A stretch of DNA of 5,821 nt from an uncultured Caldimicrobium sp. Lineage in GTDB: Bacteria > Desulfobacterota > Thermodesulfobacteria > Thermodesulfobacteriales > Thermodesulfobacteriaceae. The stretch lies in contig CALLJI010000047.1 in the NCBI GenBank assembly GCA_938091475.1, forward strand, positions 1-5,821, read 5' to 3'. Both the position numbers and the translations under genes were made by a program. The notes under the pieces are model-generated. The model was not told the origin of the DNA. It saw nothing but the letters and a program-made list of their open reading frames with translations, and made no database searches. Positions 1-5,821 of this stretch are shown piece after piece. Each line of letters starts with the position of its first letter. The stretch's first letter is position 1.

Positions 1-1810
1 AAAGGGCTCCTTTTATTCCTCTTATCCTAAACTCATCTCCCCTTTCAAGGCGGTTGTAATCCTCTGGATTTTCAAATAGTAAGGGAAGGATGCCAAAATT
101 AATGAGATTACTTCTGTGTATCCGAGCAAAAGATTTAGCTAATTTTACTCTAACTCCTAAATATCTTGGGGCAAGGGCTGCATGTTCTCTACTTGAACCC
201 TGCCCATAGTTTTCTCCTCCGAGAACCCCTACAGCCATACCTTTCTCCTTTACACTCAAAGCCTCTTTTGCAAAATCACTATAAACATTTTTATACACAT
301 ATTTACTTATAGCTGGAAGATTGCTTCTTAAAGGGAGAATTTCCGCTCCTGCTGGCATAATGTGATCGGTAGTGATATTATCTCCTACTTTTAAAATAAA
401 AACCCCTTCCAAATCTTCTGGTAATGGGTCAAAGGAAGGTAATGGAGCAATATTGGGACCCCTAATGATTTCTACTTGCCTTGCGGATTCTTCTGGAAGG
501 GGAGGAATTAATAGAGCATCATTTATCACAAACTTTTCTGGTAAGATAATCTCTGGATACTCGCCTAATTCTCTGGGATCTGTAATTACACCCTTTATAG
601 CACTTGCTACAGCTGTCTCTGGGGACACTAAATAGACATAATCAGGATGAGTTCCCGACCTTCCAGGAAAGTTACGCGTAAAGGTTCTAAGAGATATAGC
701 ATTAGTAGGTGGTGCCTGCCCCATACCTATACATCCTAAGCACCCTGGTTGATGAAGCCTAACTCCTCCCTCTAATAGGCTTTTTAACCCTGATAAAATG
801 GTAAGATTTTCTAAAACCTGAAGAGAACCTGGATTTATTTCAAAGGACACCATAGGATGGACCTTGTGTTTTTCAAGCACTTTTGCCACTATAAGTAAAT
901 CCTTTAAACTCGAATTAGCACAGGAACCTACAATTACTTGATAGACCCTCTTTCCAGCCTCCTCGGATACCTTTTTTACATTATCCGGAGAAGAGGGACA
1001 GGCACAAAGAGGCTCTATCTTGGATAAGTCAATCTCTATAACTTCATCATAGGTAGCATCTTCATCAGGGAAGAGAGGCACAAAGTCCTCTTCTCTTCCC
1101 TGAGCATAGAGCCAAGCTTTTGTTATCTCATCTGAGGGGAAAATACTAGTGGTTGCGCCCATTTCAGTCCCAAGGTTACAAAGAGTTGCCCTCTCTGGAA
1201 CGGAGAGGGTTTTAACTCCTTCACCGAAATACTCAAAAATTTTGCCTAACCCACCCTTTACTGTTAATAGGGAAAGCAAATACAGGGCAACATCCCTTGC
1301 GGAAACCCAGGGATTTAATTTGCCCTTGAGATGAATGCCCACAATTTTGGGCATCCTCATATAAAAGGGTTTTCCCGCCATAGCCATAGCTACATCTAAT
1401 CCACCTGCTCCTATAGCTAACATTCCACATCCACCTGCAGTAGGAGTGTGACTGTCTGATCCAAGCAAGGTCTTACCTGGTTTGGCAAACCTCTCTAAAT
1501 GCACTTGGTGACAAATACCATTCCCTGGTTTTGAAAACCAAATTCCATAGCGCATTGCTATGGTCTGCAAAAAAAGGTGATCATCTGCATTTTTAAAATC
1601 TGTTTGAAGCAAATTATGATCTACATAGGAGACAGAAAGTTCTGTTTTAACTCGCTCAAGACCTATGGCTTCAAACTCCAAATATGCCATAGTCCCTGTA
1701 GCATCTTGAGTAAGAGTTTGATCAATTTTTATAGCTATCTCCTCTCCAGCAACCATCTTCCCACTCACCAAATGTTCAGCTAAAATTTTTTGAGTAACAT
1801 TTTTACCCAT
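1..1810 (-). CDS. acn: Aconitate hydratase, Aquifex-type; 3' end cut by the window edge
   Basis: Interconverts citrate and isocitrate through cis-aconitate in the cytoplasmic TCA cycle, using a [4Fe-4S] cluster. My translation from the ATG at 1810 is open for 603 codons to the window edge, with no stop or frameshift. The N-terminus MGKNVTQKILAEHL is typical of the subfamily. The catalytic half holds DH at 64-65, GSDSHTPT at 117-124 and the three cluster cysteines C297 (VGSCANSS), C357 and C360 (PGCLGCIG). RNFPGR at 379-384 carries the substrate-binding arginines. The swivel domain starts around 470, with GDNITTDH near 475-483 and the active-site SSREH at 539-543. Fusion of catalytic and swivel domains in one chain argues against 3-isopropylmalate dehydratase, whose subunits are usually separate. 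Aquifex-type enzymes run to about 640-660 residues, so only some tens of residues should be missing. It is the last visible gene of the run, 34 nt after the unknown gene. Confidence 0.95.
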   Translation of the reverse strand, partial: MGKNVTQKILAEHLVSGKMVAGEEIAIKIDQTLTQDATGTMAYLEFEAIGLERVKTELSVSYVDHNLLQTDFKNADDHLFLQTIAMRYGIWFSKPGNGICHQVHLERFAKPGKTLLGSDSHTPTAGGCGMLAIGAGGLDVAMAMAGKPFYMRMPKIVGIHLKGKLNPWVSARDVALYLLSLLTVKGGLGKIFEYFGEGVKTLSVPERATLCNLGTEMGATTSIFPSDEITKAWLYAQGREEDFVPLFPDEDATYDEVIEIDLSKIEPLCACPSSPDNVKKVSEEAGKRVYQVIVGSCANSSLKDLLIVAKVLEKHKVHPMVSFEINPGSLQVLENLTILSGLKSLLEGGVRLHQPGCLGCIGMGQAPPTNAISLRTFTRNFPGRSGTHPDYVYLVSPETAVASAIKGVITDPRELGEYPEIILPEKFVINDALLIPPLPEESARQVEIIRGPNIAPLPSFDPLPEDLEGVFILKVGDNITTDHIMPAGAEILPLRSNLPAISKYVYKNVYSDFAKEALSVKEKGMAVGVLGGENYGQGSSREHAALAPRYLGVRVKLAKSFARIHRSNLINFGILPLLFENPEDYNRLERGDEFRIRGIKGAL

Positions 1811-1823
1811 CTCCCTTCCCCTT
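1811..1823 (-). promoter_or_regulatory. Ribosome-binding site that favours the 1810 start of aconitase
   Basis: The sense strand just before the ATG at 1810 reads AAGGGGAAGGGAG. AAGGGG (1823-1818) sits 7 nt from the start, a good Shine-Dalgarno match and distance. A second in-frame ATG lies 24 nt upstream at 1834 and would add MINLRGRE. Its own upstream sequence is only a weak GAGAGAGAG tract. The better site and the usual family N-terminus MGKN both favour 1810. Confidence 0.6.
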
Positions 1824-1844
1824 AAATTAATCATTTTCTCTCTC

Positions 1845-2513
1845 TCAAAAGCATTCAGGGAGTAAACTCTTTAATTGTAATAGTATACCCTCTATTTCCT
1901 CCTCTGAAAAAATTCCCCTTTTCCTCCAAATATTGGAATAATAAAGAAATTCTGAAATACTGCAAGGATAATAGAGCTCATAGTGATTATTAGAAGAGGC
2001 TTTAACCACAAATAAATTAAGGTTTGGGATGAGTTTTATAAGCTCCTCACAGCTACCCTCTGTATGAAAATGAAAAATAAGGTGTTTGACCTTTAAAAAG
2101 CTGGGAAGATTTGCCAAATTTTCTTTCGTTAAGTATTCAATAAAAAGATCCTGGGAGACGATTACCTCTCTCTTTGGCTCACAATGCTTTAATAATGGTT
2201 TAGGTAGTTTGTTTCTTAAAAGAACATATAAATTCTTGCAAAATTTTAAATCAAAATGTTCTAAAAAAATTTCTCTTAAGGTATAAACAGAAAGTGTAAG
2301 CAGATATTCCCTTTTCTGAATCTCATCAAATTTTATATGGGGGATAGTCCTCTCTATGAATTTATAAATAGGTAAATCGCTTAGGGCCTTTATTTTTAAA
2401 GAGATAAAAAGAAGTTTAAAGACCTCCTCTTCTTGCAATCCCAAGGTAGAGCGAGCAAAATCATAAAAGCTTTGAGGCTTATCTGGCAAGTGGGTCAAAA
2501 GCTTAAGTTTCAT
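1845..2513 (-). CDS. Unrecognised 222-residue protein between ispD and aconitase
   Basis: I do not recognise a family. The ATG at 2513 is the only practical start: a stop lies in frame four codons upstream (2523-2525), and the Shine-Dalgarno sequence is poor (an AAGAAG about 12 nt away). The product looks soluble, with no signal peptide or membrane segment. Residues 1-45 look helical, and the pattern 'LLTHLPDKPQSFYDFARSTLGL' could suit a helix-turn-helix or helical bundle. Residues 115-180 alternate predicted strands and helices (VKHLIFHFH, then CEELIKLIP, then LNLFVVKAS). The C-terminus (200-222) is an acidic then leucine-rich helix. There are five cysteines (92, 111, 155, 184, 221) without CxxC spacing, so a metal site is not evident. 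Its length, normal composition for this DNA and tight same-strand placement support a real gene. Function is unknown; neither an enzyme nor a regulator can be argued from sequence alone. Confidence 0.8.
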   Translation of the reverse strand: MKLKLLTHLPDKPQSFYDFARSTLGLQEEEVFKLLFISLKIKALSDLPIYKFIERTIPHIKFDEIQKREYLLTLSVYTLREIFLEHFDLKFCKNLYVLLRNKLPKPLLKHCEPKREVIVSQDLFIEYLTKENLANLPSFLKVKHLIFHFHTEGSCEELIKLIPNLNLFVVKASSNNHYELYYPCSISEFLYYSNIWRKRGIFSEEEIEGILLQLKSLLPECF

Positions 2514-2544
2514 AGGGAAGATCTACTTCTTTGAATTTGCCCCT

Positions 2545-2573
2545 ATTTTACTCAGAAATTAGCTTTTCAGCAA
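2545..2573 (-). promoter_or_regulatory. Weak candidate promoter inside the end of ispD
   Basis: TTGCTG (2573-2568), a 17-nt spacer and TAAAAT (2550-2545) resemble a sigma-70 promoter: 3 of 6 bases match at -35 and 5 of 6 at -10, with ideal spacing. It would start transcription just ahead of the unknown gene and aconitase. In DNA this A+T-rich such matches arise by chance, and TAAAAT overlaps the ispD stop codon, so confidence is low. Confidence 0.2.
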
Positions 2574-3222
2574 GAAGGAAGTCTTCAGGATAGGTAATTT
2601 TAAAATTAAGAAAAGAACCCCCTATGATCTTTACTTTATATCCGTAGTAATGCAAAAGAGAACCTTCATCAGGAAAAATTAAGCCCTCTGCAGTAGCCCT
2701 ATTTATAGCCTCTCTTAAAAGACTAGCTCTAAAGGCTTGGGGAGTTTGAACTTGATACACCTTAGTCCGGTCAAGGGGTTCTCTTATATATCCCTCCTCT
2801 TCTCTAACTAAGGCATCCCTTACTAAAATTCCAGGAATAACAGCATTTTCTATTTTGACCCCTTCTATGACCTTTGTAATGAGCTCCTCTTCAACAAGGG
2901 GCCTAACTGCATCATGAATAAGAAAAATCTCCGTCTCTTCTGGAGCTTCAAGCAGTGCTTTAAAAACCGTCTCTTGTCGTGTTTCTCCTCCTTCAATAAT
3001 TTTATAAAGTTTTTTAAAAGGTCTCTCCTTTAATAGCTCATAAACATATTCCTTAAAGGCATTATTTATCCCTAAGATTATAAGATCACATTGAGGGTGT
3101 TTTTCAAAAGCCAAAAGGGTCCTCAAAAAGATGGGAATCCCTCTTAAAGGTAAAAATTGTTTGGGTAGCTCTTTACCAAATCTTTCGCCCTTTCCCGCAC
3201 AGGGAATAATAACTGTAATCAC
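2548..3222 (-). CDS. ispD: 2-C-methyl-D-erythritol 4-phosphate cytidylyltransferase
   Basis: Third step of the MEP isoprenoid pathway: joins CTP and MEP to give CDP-ME and pyrophosphate in the cytoplasm, normally as a homodimer. The 224 residues match the family length. The nucleotide-binding signature PCAGKGERFGKELPKQFLPL lies at 7-26, with R14 and K21 matching E. coli R20 and K27. HDAVRP at 103-108 gives D104 and R107 (E. coli D106, R109). DRTKVYQVQTPQAF at 151-164 gives R152 and T160 (R157, T165). NFKITYPED at 206-214 gives K208 (K213). One deviation: the residue aligned with E. coli T140, which contacts MEP, is Ala137 (VRDALVR). The usual TDD/EAS motif is PDEGS at 184-188. The start is GTG, 2 nt after the exporter's stop. 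A ribitol-phosphate cytidylyltransferase of the same fold is a less likely alternative. Confidence 0.93.
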   Translation of the reverse strand: MITVIIPCAGKGERFGKELPKQFLPLRGIPIFLRTLLAFEKHPQCDLIILGINNAFKEYVYELLKERPFKKLYKIIEGGETRQETVFKALLEAPEETEIFLIHDAVRPLVEEELITKVIEGVKIENAVIPGILVRDALVREEEGYIREPLDRTKVYQVQTPQAFRASLLREAINRATAEGLIFPDEGSLLHYYGYKVKIIGGSFLNFKITYPEDFLLAEKLISE

Positions 3223-3231
3223 CCTTACCTC
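3223..3231 (-). promoter_or_regulatory. ispD ribosome-binding site embedded in the exporter stop region
   Basis: The sense strand reads GAGGTAAGG and then GTG. GAGG (3231-3228) is formed by the last codons of the exporter gene, whose TAA stop is 3227-3225. It sits 5 nt from the ispD GTG start. Because the site lies inside the upstream gene, ribosomes finishing the exporter would expose or reuse it. This implies translational coupling, and it supports the GTG start at 3222. Confidence 0.6.
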
Positions 3232-4952
3232 ACAAAGGTTTGATAAAGTTCCCTATAAAGAGGGGAGATTTCTAAAAGTTCCTTATGCTTTCCTTTGGCT
3301 ACTATTTCCCCTTTATCCATCACTACAATTATATCAGCTCGCTGAATGGTAGAAAGCCTATGGGCAATCACAACGAGTGTGCATTTTCCTTTCAAGTCCT
3401 GCAATGCCATCTCAATAGCCCTTTCAGTTAGAGCATCCAGTTGACTAGTTGCTTCATCCAAAATAATTATAGGAGGTTTTTTTAAAAAAACTCTGGCTAA
3501 AGCCAGTCTCTGCTTTTGACCTCCTGAGAGCGTAAAACCCTCTTCACCAAGCACAGTGTCAAACCCTTTAGGTAGAGTTGAGATAAATTCCAAGGCTTGT
3601 GCCATTCTACAAGCTTCTAAAATCTCCTCTTTAGTAGCTTCAGGCTTTGCAAGGATAAGATTTTCCCAAATAGAGAGATTGAAAAGAAAAGGCTCTTGCC
3701 AAACTAATCCAAAAAGACTTCTTAAGCTTTCTAAATTAAACTCCACTATGTTGGTATCATCAAGTAAAATCTCACCCCTTTGGGGATCATAAAAACGTGG
3801 TAATAGTGAAATAAGGGTACTTTTCCCAGCACCACTTGGACCAACCAGAGCTACCATCTGATTAACGGGAATAAAAAGCGAAATATCTTTGAGTGCAAAG
3901 GGCAATTTTTCATCATAGCGAAAGCTAACCTCTCTAAAGGTAATTCCCTTTTTAGGGGGATGGGCTATAAGATTACCTCCTCTTTCTTCTTCCAATCTGA
4001 AAACCTCTTCAAGCCGCATCCAAGCTCCCTGTGCCTCCTTAAGTCCAGTATATGCTCTGGAGAGTTTCCTAATAGGATTAAAAACAAGAAGAATGGCTGT
4101 GACCACAGAAATAAAAGCCCCAGGGGTAAGATCCCCCCTTATCACTAAAACTCCTCCATAACCAAGCAATAGTGCCCCACCCAACCCCGTCATCAAATCT
4201 ACTAAACTCTTGGAAGCCTCACGATACTTAGTAATCTTTAAGCTCAATTTGTAGAAACGCTCAAGCTCCTTGGAAAAAAATCTTAAAAGAATCTCTCTTG
4301 AGGCTGCAAGTTTTATCTCTCGAATTCCCTGTAGGATTTCACTCATACGATGGGTAAGCTCTCCTGTTGAGGCTTGGGTAAGCCTTCTTGCCCTTCTGGT
4401 TTTACTACCTAAATGTTTGGTTCCCAAAATTATCACAGGCAAGGTAATAAGGGTAATCAAAGTGAGATCCCATCTTTGATAAAAAGCTACTCCCAAAAGG
4501 ACTAAGACGGTAAAAGACTCTTTAATGAGAATTTGAGAGGTCTCACCTAAAATAGGTTCTATTTGAGAAGTATCATTTATGACCTTAGAGACAGTTTGCC
4601 CCGAAGTCTCACCTATTAACTTTCTATAAGGAAGGGAAAGACATTTTTGAAAAAGCTCAAGGCGAATTCTATTTATTACCCCTGTAGATAGACTTTTCAT
4701 AAAATAAGCCTGAAGGAGCGAACAAATACCTATTAAACTAAAAAGAAGCACCAAATAGAGGGGCACAAATTTGAAATACTCGTAATGCTTTTCTACAAAG
4801 ACATAATTAAAAATAGGTTTTATAGACCAAGCTCCAAGACCTGTAAGAAGGGAAGAGAGAAGGGCAAAAGTTAAACCTAAAAAAAAGGGTTTTAAGTAAT
4901 ACCGAACATACTTAAGTAAACTTTTTAAAAAAGATATAGTTTCACTTGCCAA
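3225..4952 (-). CDS. msbA: MsbA-like lipid/multidrug ABC exporter (fused membrane and ATPase domains)
   Basis: A type IV (ABCB/MsbA-like) exporter half-transporter, expected to dimerise in the inner membrane and move a lipid or amphipathic substrate using ATP. Residues 1-310 form the membrane domain, with hydrophobic segments near 20-42, 62-84, 140-158, 162-180, 255-272 and 277-293. The ATPase domain follows: A-loop Tyr346, Walker A GPSGAGKST 371-379, Q-loop Gln419, signature LSGGQ 475-479, Walker B IIILDE ending at D499 and catalytic E500, and H-loop His531. The D-loop reads SQLD where SALD is commoner. All ATPase residues are intact and 575 residues is the normal length. The start is TTG, 5 nt after htpX; no other start codon lies between the upstream in-frame stop and it. 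The lipid A core/lipid flippase role is a family inference. No lpxK or waaA neighbour is visible, so drug or other lipid export cannot be excluded. Confidence 0.85.
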   Translation of the reverse strand: MASETISFLKSLLKYVRYYLKPFFLGLTFALLSSLLTGLGAWSIKPIFNYVFVEKHYEYFKFVPLYLVLLFSLIGICSLLQAYFMKSLSTGVINRIRLELFQKCLSLPYRKLIGETSGQTVSKVINDTSQIEPILGETSQILIKESFTVLVLLGVAFYQRWDLTLITLITLPVIILGTKHLGSKTRRARRLTQASTGELTHRMSEILQGIREIKLAASREILLRFFSKELERFYKLSLKITKYREASKSLVDLMTGLGGALLLGYGGVLVIRGDLTPGAFISVVTAILLVFNPIRKLSRAYTGLKEAQGAWMRLEEVFRLEEERGGNLIAHPPKKGITFREVSFRYDEKLPFALKDISLFIPVNQMVALVGPSGAGKSTLISLLPRFYDPQRGEILLDDTNIVEFNLESLRSLFGLVWQEPFLFNLSIWENLILAKPEATKEEILEACRMAQALEFISTLPKGFDTVLGEEGFTLSGGQKQRLALARVFLKKPPIIILDEATSQLDALTERAIEMALQDLKGKCTLVVIAHRLSTIQRADIIVVMDKGEIVAKGKHKELLEISPLYRELYQTFVR

Positions 4953-4957
4953 AAGAA

Positions 4958-5812
4958 TTAGAATCCTTTAGCCATTTGATAAAGCCTTGCTACCCTCTCC
5001 TCAATAGGTGGATGGGTGGAAAAGAGCTTAAGAAGGCTTTTTCCAGAGAGGGGATTTACGATAAACATTTGTGCCTGAGCAGGATTCACATTCATAGGAT
5101 AAGACCTATTCCAGGCCTCAAGTTTCTCAAGAGCTCTGGCCAAGGCATGAGGATTTTTGATAAACTTGGCACCACTTTCATCCGCCAAATATTCTCTGCT
5201 TCTACTAATAGCAAGTTGTATTAATGTGGCTGCGATGGGTACAATAATTAACGCAATAAGCGTGCCAATGAGTGCTAAGGGGTTTTTATTGTCTTCATCA
5301 TTGCTTCCCCCGAAAAGCATAGCCCATTGAGCCATCTGGGCAAGATAGCTTATGGCACCTACTATCACAGCAGCAATAGTAGAAATAAGAATGTCTCTAT
5401 TTTTAATATGAGCTATTTCATGGGCAATTACTCCTGCTAATTCCTCTCTACTAAGAAGTTTTCTTAGCCCAACCGTAACAGCAACTACCCCATTTTGGGG
5501 ATTTCTACCTGTGGCAAAGGCATTAGGAGTCTCAGAGGGTATGATGTAAACTTGTGGTTTAGTAATACTAGCCCTCCTTGCTACTTCCTCAACTAAGCTA
5601 TGCAACTCAGGATCCTCCTCCCTACTCACTGGCACTGCTCCACTCATAGCAATAACTATCTTGTGCGAATAGAAATAGGCAAAGAGATTCATAAGACCTG
5701 CTAAAATTAGAGCAATAGTTGCACCCGTTTTACCACCAAATAAAGAGCCAATCGCAATAAAGAGAACAGTTAATATGGCTAAAAAGAAAAAGGTTTTCAA
5801 GGTGTTAATCAT
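4958..5812 (-). CDS. htpX: Membrane zinc metalloprotease HtpX (family M48)
   Basis: An inner-membrane endoprotease of peptidase family M48B, involved in quality control of membrane proteins alongside FtsH. From the ATG at 5812 the product is 284 residues, the usual HtpX length. The start MINTLKTFFF matches family N-termini. Two membrane segments lie near 7-24 and 30-48. The zinc site is HEIAH at 131-135, with the third ligand Glu207 in SREYLADESG. Two more hydrophobic segments, near 143-160 and 178-202, flank the active-site region. SETPNAFATG (93-102) and the C-terminal FSTHPPIEERV are both conserved. An in-frame GTG at 5818 would add two residues, and the frame stays open to the edge at 5821. 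The ATG is preferred because of the family N-terminus. It is the first visible gene of the run; whatever promotes it lies outside. In E. coli htpX is under envelope-stress control, but nothing here shows that. Confidence 0.94.
   Translation of the reverse strand: MINTLKTFFFLAILTVLFIAIGSLFGGKTGATIALILAGLMNLFAYFYSHKIVIAMSGAVPVSREEDPELHSLVEEVARRASITKPQVYIIPSETPNAFATGRNPQNGVVAVTVGLRKLLSREELAGVIAHEIAHIKNRDILISTIAAVIVGAISYLAQMAQWAMLFGGSNDEDNKNPLALIGTLIALIIVPIAATLIQLAISRSREYLADESGAKFIKNPHALARALEKLEAWNRSYPMNVNPAQAQMFIVNPLSGKSLLKLFSTHPPIEERVARLYQMAKGF
4964..4969 (-). promoter_or_regulatory. Probable ribosome-binding site for the exporter's TTG start
   Basis: AAAGGA in the last codons of htpX lies 11 nt before the TTG at 4952. 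The spacing is a little long and the start codon weak, so the exporter may be translated modestly and depend on ribosomes arriving from htpX. Confidence 0.4.
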
Positions 5813-5821
5813 ACCCACACC

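Noticed and set aside
372..635. Plus-strand open frame of 87 codons
   Set aside because: It lies entirely opposite conserved aconitase coding sequence; a shadow frame.
1233..1430. Minus-strand open frame of 65 codons within aconitase, suggesting a frameshifted or broken gene
   Set aside because: The aconitase frame reads through this stretch without a stop and keeps family residues on both sides; this is an alternate frame of an intact gene.
2517..2529. Small inverted repeat GAAG/CTTC in front of the unknown gene
   Set aside because: Only a 4-bp stem with a 5-nt loop and no following T-run; too weak for a terminator or regulatory hairpin.
3131..3352. Plus-strand open frame spanning the exporter-ispD junction
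   Set aside because: It overlaps two well-supported genes antisense, and its product is not protein-like in any way I recognise.
4946..5224. Plus-strand open frame of 92 codons across the htpX end
   Set aside because: It is antisense to clearly conserved HtpX sequence and its product has no recognisable features; a shadow frame.

Overview
The window carries five protein genes, all on the minus strand and packed head to tail: htpX, an MsbA-type ABC exporter, ispD, a 222-residue gene I do not recognise, and an aconitase that runs off the low-coordinate edge. The DNA is A+T-rich. The proteins are rich in Lys, Glu, Ile and Leu and poor in Gln, which suggests a moderate-to-extreme thermophilic bacterium. 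The aconitase looks like the 'Aquifex-type' subfamily also found in Desulfobacterota-like lineages. Together with the MEP-pathway enzyme IspD, this points to Thermodesulfobacteriota or Aquificota. That placement is inference; there is no rRNA or other marker to confirm it.

Layout in the direction of transcription (high to low coordinates): htpX (5812-4958, membrane zinc protease), 5 nt gap; ABC exporter (4952-3225, TTG start), 2 nt gap; ispD (3222-2548, GTG start, ribosome-binding site inside the end of the exporter gene), 34 nt gap; unknown gene (2513-1845), 34 nt gap; aconitase (1810 to beyond 1). The first three genes are almost certainly co-transcribed and probably translationally coupled. 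The last two probably belong to the same transcript, but the two 34-nt gaps leave room for regulation. No intergenic stretch exceeds 34 nt. I see no tRNA, rRNA, CRISPR, insertion sequence, attachment site or terminator.

Functionally the first three genes have an envelope theme: membrane-protein quality control (HtpX), export or flipping of a lipid-like substrate (ABC exporter) and isoprenoid precursor synthesis (IspD). Aconitase is a central-carbon enzyme that seems simply to share the operon. This is largely an ordinary housekeeping region and I find no clear novel system. The points most worth a second look are the unrecognised 222-residue protein, replacement by alanine of a threonine that binds substrate in E. 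coli IspD, and a T7A7 tract across the exporter's ATPase domain that contains two classic -1 slippery heptamers in the reading frame.
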